In this document: piece by piece, positions 1-7,939 of the stretch
How the letters are laid out: the number at the start of each line of letters is the position of its first letter
Position numbering within the stretch: position 1 is the stretch's first letter
Assembly: GCA_913056345.1 (NCBI GenBank)
Contig: CAJXMH010000012.1
Location: forward strand, 19,491-83,490
Source of the DNA: an uncultured Flavobacteriales bacterium
GTDB lineage: Bacteria; Bacteroidota; Bacteroidia; Flavobacteriales_E; Vicingaceae
Direction of reading: 5' to 3'
DNA: 64,000 nt
Program-made: the position numbers and the translations under genes
Notes under the pieces: generated by a model
What the model saw: only the letters and a program-made list of their open reading frames with translations
Told to the model about the DNA's origin: nothing
The model's database searches: none

Positions 1-1349
1 GGATCAATATCTTCGATTGGAAAATCTGTACCCAAAGCTATTATTCCATTTTGGTTGAGTAATTCTTTCCAGGCATAGGCTGTTTGAACTCTATCCTTAC
101 CTAAACGATCCTCTACCCAATACATGTCTGAAGTAGCATGCGTTGGCTGTACGCTTGGAATAATTGTAAACGCTTTAAATTTTTTCAGGTCATCTGCTGC
201 TACTATTTGAGCATGTTCAATGCGCCATCTTCTGTCATTAGTGGACTTTAGAACATCACCGTAAATAGTAAGCATCAGCCTGTTTGCTCCATCACCGATG
301 CAATGTGTATTCATCTGAAATCCCTTGTTGTGTAGCACTCTAGCTTCTGCTTGGAGGTAAGCACTATCCTTTAAAAATAAACCTGTGTTACTAGGGTCAT
401 CATGGTAAGGGTCAATTAATTTGGCGCCTCTAGAGCCGAGTGCTCCGTCTGCAAAGTATTTGAATGCACGAACACTAAGACGATCAGTTAAGTACGGACC
501 TTTTTCAAGAAATTGCTTTTTATTTGCCGCACTTGGCACTAACATGCCATAAACCTTCATTTTAAGTTTGCCACTTTTATGAAGGCTATCTATTGCATTC
601 ACCATTTCGTTTTCTAGCATGGCATCATCAACCGTAGTTAAACCTTTTTCAAAGCACATTTCTTGTGCTTTGATCAAAGCTCGCTCCATGTGCTCAAAGC
701 TCATTTTGGGCATAGCATTTGAAACTGTAGAAATGGCATTATCGATTAATAGACCTGTTAGTTTTCCATCTTGTTTTTGATAGACACCTCCCTCAATCTC
801 GCTTTTTTCAGTTATTCCTGCAAGATCAAGGGCCTTTTGGTTGGCAATGGCCGCATGTTCATCAATTCTTTTTAGCAGCACTGCTCGATTTGGAAAAAGA
901 CTGTCTAGCTTTTGCTTACTAGGAAACTCATTGGTGGACCAATCATTTTGATCCCAGCCTCTTCCAGTAATCCACTCATCCTGATTTGTTTTTGCAAAAG
1001 CTTGCGTGCGTTCAATCACTTCATCCCAGCTTTTTGTACCGATAAGATCAACTTGAAAAAAAGAATTTCCATACCAGAGAAAGTGACAATGCGCATCTAT
1101 AAATCCCGGATAAATGGGTCTCAGTCTAGCATCAATTTCTTTTTCTGCTTGGTAGCGGTTCTTTAGCTCATTATTAGGACCAATATCTATGATCTTCCCA
1201 TCCTTAATGGCCATGGCTTCAGTCACCGTAAAATTTGCATCAACTGTATAAATTTTGGCGTTGTGGATTAAAATATCAGCTGTTTCGGTGTAATAGCATG
1301 AACTCATCAGCGAAGTGATTAGGATTATAAATACAAATTTATTCTTCAT
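1..1349 (-). CDS. YtcJ-like amidohydrolase lipoprotein (partial, C-terminus off the window)
   Basis: The frame is open from the ATG at 1349 down to base 1, giving about 449 residues with the C-terminal end outside the window. The start MKNKFVFIILITS leads into a lipobox-like LMSSC, so the protein is probably a membrane-anchored lipoprotein. Next comes the typical amidohydrolase beginning (DILIHNAKIYTVD), then the metal-binding DAHCHF motif near residue 90. Further motifs of the YtcJ/amidohydrolase-3 family follow: FADGALGSRGA, HCIGDGAN, RIEHAQ and GTDFPIED. The family hydrolyses C-N bonds of varied substrates; the substrate here cannot be predicted. The start codon overlaps the stop of the upstream membrane-protein gene as ATGA, which suggests translational coupling. 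Confidence 0.9.
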   Translation of the reverse strand, partial: MKNKFVFIILITSLMSSCYYTETADILIHNAKIYTVDANFTVTEAMAIKDGKIIDIGPNNELKNRYQAEKEIDARLRPIYPGFIDAHCHFLWYGNSFFQVDLIGTKSWDEVIERTQAFAKTNQDEWITGRGWDQNDWSTNEFPSKQKLDSLFPNRAVLLKRIDEHAAIANQKALDLAGITEKSEIEGGVYQKQDGKLTGLLIDNAISTVSNAMPKMSFEHMERALIKAQEMCFEKGLTTVDDAMLENEMVNAIDSLHKSGKLKMKVYGMLVPSAANKKQFLEKGPYLTDRLSVRAFKYFADGALGSRGAKLIDPYHDDPSNTGLFLKDSAYLQAEARVLHNKGFQMNTHCIGDGANRLMLTIYGDVLKSTNDRRWRIEHAQIVAADDLKKFKAFTIIPSVQPTHATSDMYWVEDRLGKDRVQTAYAWKELLNQNGIIALGTDFPIEDID

Positions 1350-2623
1350 TTTAGCTTCTTGAAGGTAGGTAGTTTGCCAAGATCCACAAAGGTAAGGAGT
1401 AGTGCTAGATAAAATGGAAGAATGACCACTTTATACCGCACCAATGCTCCCAATATGGGAACTGTACTGCCAATTAAAAGAGCTACAGGGAAGATGAGGG
1501 CAGCATAATACCACGCCCATTGCTTTTGATTTCTATTTACTGCTTTCTTATTTAAAACAGCCAAAACAAGCAAAAGCAATAAAACAAGGTTTTCTGCAAC
1601 AGACAATAGGGTTAAAACATTAAGCGTACTTGGGAAAACAGGCCTTAAAAAGACGTTATACAAAGCAAATGGGGTATACAGGATAAAATCGATCAATGAT
1701 TCGTAGATGGGAATATTAAAATAACTGCTTGCATTGTGATCCATTGCGAGATCCGTAAAATTTTTCAATTTATCTTGTAGTATATCAATTATGTACTGTC
1801 CTGATATCAGAGTACTTATAAGGCCAACAGATATGACTTCTAAAAAGGAATTGAACCCAAAGTCCTTGTACCTTACTTTTTTTAGGGTCAAAGTTGAAAA
1901 GGTTAAGGGGATTAGGACGATTGCTACGTAGACTTTTATTGTTAGTAGCAATAGGGTAAAAAAAAGTAGCGATCCAATATGCTTGAAATTTGGACGAACA
2001 AAGCTGCCTTGAGCAGACGTCAAAAAACCGCCCATAGCAAAAAAGAGGTAGCTTTCTTTTAACGCTCCGGATGTCCAAAGTAAAAGAGATGGGAAAAGGA
2101 GCATCAAGATGTAAAGCCAGTTTTTCTTTTCGCCAAAGTGTGTTTTTAAAAAATAAAACAGCAAGATAGTACCCCAGAATCCTAAAAGAGTGAAAAAGAG
2201 CTGATGCACCCAAAACTGTCCTTGCGATAAGGGTAGTAAAAGTAAATGAATGCGAATAATACTTCTATTGTCATTGATGAAGTAGACCTTTTTTAAATCC
2301 CAATGCTGGGTCTGACTCAGCGCTTCAAGATGCGCAGCATTTGGCTTAAGCCATTGGTTGAAAAAGTCAAGCTGATCCACCTCAAGCTTTTTGCACGCAC
2401 TTTCGATAGCAACTGCATCGTCAAAGTATTTGTAAATGTCTGCTGAACTTCTATCTGAATAGTAGTCGGTATAAAGCCACCATAAAAAAGCCGCAGCTAG
2501 AAGTTTTACTCCAAGACCGCCAATCAGCCAGCTAGTTTTTATTTCCAATTGAGCCCTTGACTTTACCAATAAAAAAAGAGTCAGTATAAGTAAAAAAATG
2601 GAAAAAAGACTAGCCGAGATCAT
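1346..2623 (-). CDS. Polytopic membrane protein of unknown function
   Basis: A 425-residue protein with roughly ten hydrophobic segments spread along its whole length. It begins with a membrane helix (MISASLFSIFLLILTLFLL) and ends in a short basic tail (LPTFKKLK). A loop after the second helix carries DYYSDRSSADIYKYFDD, which resembles the acidic, aromatic-rich loops of GT-C type glycosyltransferase-like proteins, but I see no decisive motif and do not assign an enzyme activity. The stop codon overlaps the start of the amidohydrolase by 4 nt, so the two form an operon. A consensus -7 box ends 5 nt upstream of the start codon. Confidence 0.8.
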   Translation of the reverse strand: MISASLFSIFLLILTLFLLVKSRAQLEIKTSWLIGGLGVKLLAAAFLWWLYTDYYSDRSSADIYKYFDDAVAIESACKKLEVDQLDFFNQWLKPNAAHLEALSQTQHWDLKKVYFINDNRSIIRIHLLLLPLSQGQFWVHQLFFTLLGFWGTILLFYFLKTHFGEKKNWLYILMLLFPSLLLWTSGALKESYLFFAMGGFLTSAQGSFVRPNFKHIGSLLFFTLLLLTIKVYVAIVLIPLTFSTLTLKKVRYKDFGFNSFLEVISVGLISTLISGQYIIDILQDKLKNFTDLAMDHNASSYFNIPIYESLIDFILYTPFALYNVFLRPVFPSTLNVLTLLSVAENLVLLLLLVLAVLNKKAVNRNQKQWAWYYAALIFPVALLIGSTVPILGALVRYKVVILPFYLALLLTFVDLGKLPTFKKLK

Positions 2624-2628
2624 TGCTT

Positions 2629-2636
2629 CAAAAATA
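2629..2636 (-). promoter_or_regulatory. Predicted -7 box for the membrane-protein/amidohydrolase operon
   Basis: On the minus strand the sequence reads TATTTTTG, a full match to the Bacteroidota TAnnTTTG -7 element. It ends only 5 nt before the ATG at 2623, so the transcript would start at or next to the start codon. No good -33 TTG was seen at the usual spacing. Confidence 0.45.
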
Positions 2637-2681
2637 GTTTATTTTAATCAGCCTTTGAGAAAGAAATGGCTTAGCACACTC

Positions 2682-2712
2682 TTGGCAAGCAGTTGAAAAG
2701 CCTTACTTTTGC
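2682..2712 (+). promoter_or_regulatory. Predicted Bacteroidota-type promoter of purL
   Basis: TTG at 2682-2684 is followed after 19 nt by TACTTTTGC at 2704-2712. This matches the TTG-N19-TAnnTTTG promoter recognised by the Bacteroidota primary sigma factor. It leaves a leader of about 20-30 nt before the purL ATG at 2741. Confidence 0.65.
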
Positions 2713-2740
2713 ACTTCCAAAATCATACTACATATAACCC

Positions 2741-4981
2741 ATGGATACAGCCGCCAATCAAACGGAAGTGACCGTTGAAACCGCCAAAGAATTAGGTCTT
2801 TTACCTGAGGAGTTTGATCAGATCAAGAAAATTTTAGGACGTACACCAAACTTTACGGAGTTGAGTATTTATTCCGTAATGTGGTCGGAGCATTGTTCAT
2901 ATAAAAATTCCATTAAGTGGTTGAAGACTTTACCCAAAGAAGGGCCACACATGTTGGCTGAAGCCGGAGAAGAAAATGCTGGTCTTGTTGACATTGGCGA
3001 TGACTTAGCTTGTGCCTTTAAAATTGAATCGCATAATCACCCTTCGGCCTTGGAGCCTTATCAAGGAGCAGCAACCGGAGTAGGCGGAATAAATCGGGAT
3101 ATCTTTACCATGGGTGCTCGTCCGGTGGCACAATTAAATTCTTTGCGTTTTGGATCTATTGACTTAGACCGCACCAAGTGGTTGTTAAAAGGAGTAGTAA
3201 AAGGCATTGGTGATTATGGAAACTCTTTTGGGATTCCAGTTGTAGGAGGTGAAGTGTTTTTTGATGAGTGTTACAACACCAATCCTTTGGTGAATGCCAT
3301 GTCAGCAGGAATTATGGATGCTGGTAAAATGATCTCTGCTACTTCTTATGGCGTAGGTAATCCGGTTTACATTGTAGGCTCCTCTACCGGTAAGGATGGA
3401 ATACACGGAGCAGCCTTTGCTTCGAAAGATATTTCGGAAGACTCCATGGAAGATTTACCAGCTGTGCAAGTTGGTGATCCTTTTCAAGAAAAATTATTGC
3501 TAGAAGCTTCACTTGAATTAGCAGAAACAGATGCCATAATTGGCATGCAAGATATGGGCGCTGCCGGCATTACTTGTTCAACTTCTGAGATGTCGGGCAA
3601 AGAAGGCTTTGGCATGACCATCGATTTGGATAAGGTGCCAACCAGACAAGCGGGTATGTTGCCTTTTGAAATTCTACTTTCAGAGTCGCAAGAGCGAATG
3701 CTTGTTGTGGTAAAGAAAGGAAGAGAAGCAGAAGTAGAAGCCATTTTTGAGAAGTGGGATTTGAACTGCGAGCAGATTGGAGAAGTAACCGAAGGAGGAA
3801 GATTAGAATATTACATGGGTGGAGAAAAAGTAGCTGATGTTCCGGCAGAATCTTTGATTCTTGGAGGAGGTGCTCCGGTTTATGAAAGAGAATACAATGA
3901 ACCTGCCTATTATCAAGAGAATCAGAAATTCAAAATAGAAAACATTGAACAACCGAAAGACCTAAAAGCAGTTGCCAAGTTTTTGTACACGCATCCTAAC
4001 ATTGCTTCTAAAAAGTGGGTGATCGAGCAGTACGACAGCATGGTGGGTACGGTGAACATGAGCACCAATAAACCGACTGATGCCGGTATCGTAAACCTAA
4101 AAGGCTTGAAAAAAGCCTTGGCCTTTACAGTAGATTGCAATGCTCGTTATGTACATGCGGATCCGGAGCAAGGTTGTGCCATTGCGGTGGCAGAAGCAGC
4201 CAGAAATATTGTTTGTTCTGGGGGAGAGCCATCGGCCATTACCAATTGCTTGAACTTTGGAAACCCATACAGTCCGGAAGTTTATTGGCAATTTGTAGGA
4301 GCGATAAATGGAATGAGAAAGTCTTGTGAGAAGTTTAAGACACCGGTTACGGGTGGAAATGTAAGTTTCTACAACCAAAGTACCCAAGACGATAAAGATG
4401 TACCTGTTTTTCCAACCCCAACCATCGGTATGATGGGTATTGTACCCGACAAGACCAAAGTAACTAGCTTAGCCTTCCAAAATGAAGGTGACAAGATCTA
4501 CATGTTGGGCGAATCGAGAAACGACATTAACTCTTCGGAGTATTTATATGCCTACCATAAAGTGAAACAATCTCCGGCTCCTCACTTTGATTTAGACGAA
4601 GAGTTTAGCTTACAGGCCAAATTGAAAGAATTGATTCATAATGACTTGGTGGTTTCTGCGCACGACTGTGCCGATGGAGGTTTGTTTATTTCTTTGTTAG
4701 AAGCAGCCATGCCAAATAACCTAGGTTTTGAGGTTTCCTCAGATGATGAAGTTAGAAAAGACGCCTTCTTATTTGGTGAAGCTCAAAGTAGAGTGGTGGT
4801 TTCAGTAAGAGTAGAGCAAGAAGAAGCCTTTGTGGAAAGCTTATCCGCTTCGGATGTGCCGTTTAGTTTATTGGGCGAAGTAAAAGGTGACAGCATGTTG
4901 ATTGACGAGGAAGACTTTGGAAAAGTTAATGAAGCTAAAGAGGCTTTCGAAAATGCTTTGGAAGGCTATTTGAATAGTTAG
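2741..4981 (+). CDS. purL: Phosphoribosylformylglycinamidine synthase subunit PurL (small form)
   Basis: This is the catalytic subunit of FGAM synthase (step four of purine synthesis), which converts FGAR plus glutamine-derived ammonia plus ATP to FGAM. The protein is 746 residues, the length of the small PurL form, and lacks the fused glutaminase domain of the roughly 1250-residue form, so separate PurQ and PurS subunits should exist elsewhere in the genome. Visible family motifs include MWSEHCSYKNS near residue 48, ESHNHPS, GVGGINRDIFTMGARP, AQLNSLRFG and the second-half SAHDCADGGL. A clear promoter precedes it and a strong hairpin follows. The last 76 codons are duplicated in decayed form at 6435-6665, after an intervening gene. 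Confidence 0.97.
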   Translation: MDTAANQTEVTVETAKELGLLPEEFDQIKKILGRTPNFTELSIYSVMWSEHCSYKNSIKWLKTLPKEGPHMLAEAGEENAGLVDIGDDLACAFKIESHNHPSALEPYQGAATGVGGINRDIFTMGARPVAQLNSLRFGSIDLDRTKWLLKGVVKGIGDYGNSFGIPVVGGEVFFDECYNTNPLVNAMSAGIMDAGKMISATSYGVGNPVYIVGSSTGKDGIHGAAFASKDISEDSMEDLPAVQVGDPFQEKLLLEASLELAETDAIIGMQDMGAAGITCSTSEMSGKEGFGMTIDLDKVPTRQAGMLPFEILLSESQERMLVVVKKGREAEVEAIFEKWDLNCEQIGEVTEGGRLEYYMGGEKVADVPAESLILGGGAPVYEREYNEPAYYQENQKFKIENIEQPKDLKAVAKFLYTHPNIASKKWVIEQYDSMVGTVNMSTNKPTDAGIVNLKGLKKALAFTVDCNARYVHADPEQGCAIAVAEAARNIVCSGGEPSAITNCLNFGNPYSPEVYWQFVGAINGMRKSCEKFKTPVTGGNVSFYNQSTQDDKDVPVFPTPTIGMMGIVPDKTKVTSLAFQNEGDKIYMLGESRNDINSSEYLYAYHKVKQSPAPHFDLDEEFSLQAKLKELIHNDLVVSAHDCADGGLFISLLEAAMPNNLGFEVSSDDEVRKDAFLFGEAQSRVVVSVRVEQEEAFVESLSASDVPFSLLGEVKGDSMLIDEEDFGKVNEAKEAFENALEGYLNS

Positions 4982-5006
4982 TTCAGAGAGTTTACACAAT
5001 TACAAA

Positions 5007-5034
5007 AAGGCCAAAACAATTTTGTTTTGGCCTT
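5007..5034. terminator. Bidirectional intrinsic terminator between purL and the T9SS gene
   Basis: A 13-bp perfect stem (AAGGCCAAAACAA and its complement) closes on a 2-nt centre. On the minus strand it is followed by a T-run, and on the plus strand by a T-rich tract. It lies 25 nt after purL and 20 nt after the convergent gene, so it can end both transcripts. Confidence 0.85.
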
Positions 5035-5054
5035 CTTATTTGTGTTTGCTAAAT

Positions 5055-6299
5055 CTATTCCTTTTGTACCACAATTTTCGAAGAAAAACGCTGATTTTGG
5101 TAAAGTCCGCTTAGGATGTAAATACCGGACTCAAAATCACTCACATTTATTTCATTGCATGGCTTTTTTAAGGTTTTAACGATTTGTCCTTTTTGATTGT
5201 AAATACTGACTTCCGAAATACTATGACAAACTGCAGGACTTATCTTGAAACTCTCATTTGTTGGATTGGGTGACAAACGTATGGTAGGAATTCTCTTTTT
5301 CTTTTCTGTAAGTGCAGTAATTTGATCGTAATTCGTGGTTTTGTAGATTTTTCCGCTGTCTCCGTAAATGATAACCATACCCCATTTATTAATGTAAGTA
5401 TCTAAATATGAAAAGCTATTACCGTTTACGTGCTGTGCAATTGTATCAGGGTAAAAACTAAATCCATAATTATTTGAGTATAAAAAAACATTTCCATAAT
5501 TGCCTATTACTTCGCCACTTTTATCAGTCAAATGGTATCTCCAGGGCCGACGGGTATAAACGGTATCGTGTGGCTGCCAATTTGCCCCTTGGTTAAAAGT
5601 TATGTATTCTTCTCGAGGAAAACCATTGTAGTGAACACTAAAAGTATCTTGGCTAAAATAGTTCAAGTAATTTGGGCTATAAAAAGAGAAAGTAGTAGGA
5701 AGGTTAATGGTATCCCAGCTATTGGTTGTATCGGTACTTAAATATAAATTGTTGTAATCTGCTGCAATTATATTTCCACGGTTTATTTCGAATGCAGTAG
5801 AGTGTTGAAACAAGACTTGTTTAACACCACTCTTGTAACTGATTAAAGATTGATTAGAATCAATACCTACTTTCAATGTGCCTATAAATTGTCTAGAATT
5901 AAGAAATCCTGCATCTTTACTTATTGAATCAACTAATAATTGTGAAGAGTCAATTTTTAATTTGATTATGTTTCCTTTTAAACCGTAATTACTTCCTGGC
6001 ATTCGGTAGCCACTTCCAGTTAAAAGCAAAGTATCATTATTCTTCCTAAAACAACATAGTGATCTTTTATTAAGTAAGTTGCTATATATTAGACTATCCA
6101 CCATACTCCAGCTATTACCTCCATCTAAAGTTTTAAGTAATTTATTTTCCTGAGTAGCGTAACCTTTCAGAGAGTCAATAAATAAAATAGAGTTCACTCG
6201 ACCTGCAAATGGCAAATTTATAGTTTGCCAATTAAGATTTTGCCCCAAACTCATTAAAGGTAGAAAAAGGGCTAAAAGGGTATAATTAATTTTTTCCAT
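5055..6299 (-). CDS. Secreted protein with T9SS type A C-terminal sorting domain
   Basis: A 414-residue protein with a signal peptide (MEKINYTLLALFLPLMSLGQ). The body has a weak beta-propeller look: TLDGGNSW and similar phrases recall BNR/YCF48-like repeats (for example GYATQENKLLKTLDGG, TDTTNSWDTINL, FNQGANWQPHD and GKIYKTTN). The last ~75 residues match the T9SS type A sorting domain: SPNPTNESFKI, then VSIYNQKGQIVKTL and the closing FSSKIVVQKE. It should therefore be exported through the Bacteroidota-specific type IX system and either anchored or released. Its role is unknown. It lies between intact purL and a decayed purL 3'-end copy, so it probably arrived or was trapped there by the rearrangement. 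Confidence 0.85.
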   Translation of the reverse strand: MEKINYTLLALFLPLMSLGQNLNWQTINLPFAGRVNSILFIDSLKGYATQENKLLKTLDGGNSWSMVDSLIYSNLLNKRSLCCFRKNNDTLLLTGSGYRMPGSNYGLKGNIIKLKIDSSQLLVDSISKDAGFLNSRQFIGTLKVGIDSNQSLISYKSGVKQVLFQHSTAFEINRGNIIAADYNNLYLSTDTTNSWDTINLPTTFSFYSPNYLNYFSQDTFSVHYNGFPREEYITFNQGANWQPHDTVYTRRPWRYHLTDKSGEVIGNYGNVFLYSNNYGFSFYPDTIAQHVNGNSFSYLDTYINKWGMVIIYGDSGKIYKTTNYDQITALTEKKKRIPTIRLSPNPTNESFKISPAVCHSISEVSIYNQKGQIVKTLKKPCNEINVSDFESGIYILSGLYQNQRFSSKIVVQKE

Positions 6300-6434
6300 G
6301 ATTAATTTTTTATAAAGTTAGTATAATCTACATTTTGCCCATAACAGGTGCTTGGCTTAGGATAAAAAAATGGCGATTAAGCCGGTTTTCCTTTTAAATA
6401 GGTTCGATTAATAAATATAAGAATCTGAATAACA

Positions 6435-6665
6435 GTGTGAAAGGATGTTTTCTTGTTTTGGGAATTTCAAAGTAGAGTCGTGGTTTCAGTAAGAGCAGAG
6501 CAAGAAGAAGCCTTTGTGGAAAGCTTATCTGCTTCAGATGTGCCCTTTAGTTTATTGGGAGAAGTAAAAGGAGACAGCATGCTGATTGACGAGGAGAATT
6601 TTGGAAAGGTGAGTGAAGCGAAAGAAGCTTTTGAGAATGCCTTGGAAGTGTATTTGAATAGCTAG
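6435..6665 (+). pseudogene. Decayed duplicate of the purL 3' end
   Basis: This 231-nt stretch aligns without gaps to the last 231 nt of purL (4751-4981). It covers PurL residues 671-746 plus the stop. The final 198 nt differ at 22 positions, 16 of them silent; only four amino acids change. The first 33 nt differ at 11 positions and contain an in-frame TGA (6438-6440) where purL has AGA. An ATG in the same frame at 6453 would give a 70-residue fragment, but no PurL activity is possible from it. The mostly silent divergence suggests that this end once belonged to a working purL. It is followed after 2 nt by the toxin gene on the other strand. Confidence 0.9.
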
Positions 6666-6667
6666 AA

Positions 6668-6919
6668 CTATTTGTAGATGTCTTTTCTGTGACCGATTTC
6701 AATTACATCGATTAAGAGTAATTTGTCGTATACTTCGTAAATAATTCTGTAGTTCGCTACTCTTATTCTGAAAGCTTCTCGGCCTTTTAGCTTTTTACAT
6801 GATTTTGGTTTGGGGTCTTTTGCTAGAGAAATAATGGAAGATTTGATCTTGGAGTAATAAGGTTCAGGAATTTTAGCAAGCTTTTTAATCGCCTTTCTTT
6901 CAATTCGAACCTTGTACAT
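6668..6919 (-). CDS. RelE/ParE-superfamily toxin of a type II toxin-antitoxin pair
   Basis: An 83-residue basic protein with the RelE-family pattern: a lysine-rich first helix (RIERKAIKKLAKIPEPYYSK), the central KLKGREAFRIRVANYRIIYE and the C-terminal IEIGHRKDIYK. In this family the conserved Arg/Tyr/His residues of the last two strands support mRNA cleavage on the ribosome. The start codon overlaps the antitoxin stop by 1 nt (TAATG), the usual antitoxin-first order. Its 3' end abuts the decayed purL copy. RelE-type mRNA interferase is the likeliest activity, with ParE-type gyrase poisoning as the alternative. Confidence 0.88.
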   Translation of the reverse strand: MYKVRIERKAIKKLAKIPEPYYSKIKSSIISLAKDPKPKSCKKLKGREAFRIRVANYRIIYEVYDKLLLIDVIEIGHRKDIYK

Positions 6920-7116
6920 TAGCCTTTCTTATAGTTTTCAATCTCCTCAAAGGCTTTGTCAGCATCTACAAATACCTGTTTTGACTTTTTAGACAGGTCA
7001 TAAAGTTTAATGTCTTCCAACATCTCTAAATCTTCCAACATCTTATTGTAATCTTCTATGGAAAGGATAACAGCTACCTTCTTGCCATCTTCATTTGTAA
7101 TGTATTGATTTTTCAT
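6919..7116 (-). CDS. Phd/YefM-like antitoxin
   Basis: A 65-residue acidic protein beginning MKNQYITNEDGKKVAVILSI. It contains the VAVILSIEDYNKMLEDLE stretch typical of the Phd/YefM/RelB antitoxin fold and an acidic C-terminal helix that would wrap the toxin. It lies directly upstream of the toxin with a 1-nt overlap, giving a standard type II module. A 9-bp inverted repeat overlapping a consensus -7 box just upstream is a good candidate for the autoregulatory operator. Confidence 0.85.
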   Translation of the reverse strand: MKNQYITNEDGKKVAVILSIEDYNKMLEDLEMLEDIKLYDLSKKSKQVFVDADKAFEEIENYKKG

Positions 7117-7131
7117 GCCTTACCTTATTGT

Positions 7132-7169
7132 CTTATCAAAGTTAAACATTCTGCAATTCATTTGATAAG
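7132..7169 (-). promoter_or_regulatory. Candidate promoter/operator of the toxin-antitoxin pair
   Basis: CTTATCAAA (7132-7140) and TTTGATAAG (7161-7169) form a perfect 9-bp inverted repeat with a 20-nt spacer. The left arm overlaps TAACTTTG, read on the minus strand at 7137-7144, a full -7 match 21 nt upstream of the antitoxin start. Antitoxins of this family normally repress their own promoter from such palindromes. Confidence 0.55.
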
Positions 7170-7240
7170 GAGAAAGTAAAGCAACTTAAAAGCTTAGTCC
7201 GCTTTTTCTTTAATAAATGTCTTTTTTCTACCTTTAGCTC

Positions 7241-7936
7241 ATGACTTACGAAAAACGACTCAACCTCAAAGCCTGGGCAGAAGAAGATCGTCCAAGAGAG
7301 AAATTCTTACTTAAAGGAAAAAGCAGTTTGTCAGATGCTGAGTTGATCGGTATCTTATTAGGTTCCGGCAGTCGCGATGAAACCGCGGTAGAGCTTGGTA
7401 AACGAATTTTGGCAAGTGTAGAACATCAGCTGAATACATTAGGTAAAATGGATGTAAAAGCGCTGATGGAGTTCAAAGGGATCGGAGAAGCCAAAGCCAT
7501 CACCATTGCTGCGGCCATGGAATTGGGTCGACGGCGGAAAGCAGAAGAAATCATAGAAAAACCTAAGATCACCTCCTCCCAAACCGCTTACCAACAAATA
7601 GCCGACGTTTTAGAAGATTTACCGCATGAAGAATTTTGGGTTTTGTTGTTGAACCGCGCCAACCAACTTATTGAGAAACGCAATGTTTCTAAAGGCGGAG
7701 TAAGCGGCACGGTAGCTGATGCCAAGCTGATTTTTAAGCCTGCCATAGAGAAACTAGCCTCTTCCATCATTATCTGCCACAATCATCCTTCAGGAAACTT
7801 GAAAGCCAGTCAAGCGGATCTTAAACTGACTCAAAAAATAGTGGAAGCAGGAAAAACTTTAGATATTGCCGTGCTTGATCACCTTATTGTGGGGAATCAA
7901 GCTTACCTTAGCCTCGCTGATGAAGGTCTAATGTAG
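7241..7936 (+). CDS. radC: RadC family JAB/MPN domain protein
   Basis: A 231-residue protein of normal family length. It starts with the RadC-type LKAWAEEDRPREK segment. A helix-hairpin-helix region (LMEFKGIGEAKAITIAAAMEL, about residues 70-92) follows, and the C-terminal JAB/JAMM domain carries H180-N-H182-P-S-G and D193 (HxH-x10-D). The early link with DNA repair is doubtful for this family, and the biochemical role is unsettled. A TAnnTTTA box ends 4 nt before the ATG, so the message may be leaderless. The downstream deacetylase-like gene starts 3 nt after the stop, indicating co-transcription. Confidence 0.93.
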   Translation: MTYEKRLNLKAWAEEDRPREKFLLKGKSSLSDAELIGILLGSGSRDETAVELGKRILASVEHQLNTLGKMDVKALMEFKGIGEAKAITIAAAMELGRRRKAEEIIEKPKITSSQTAYQQIADVLEDLPHEEFWVLLLNRANQLIEKRNVSKGGVSGTVADAKLIFKPAIEKLASSIIICHNHPSGNLKASQADLKLTQKIVEAGKTLDIAVLDHLIVGNQAYLSLADEGLM

Positions 7937-7939
7937 AGC

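Noticed and set aside
6453..6665. A functional 70-residue protein from the purL duplicate
   Set aside because: It is the end of PurL without an active site and an in-frame stop interrupts the upstream homology; it is best read as a relic.
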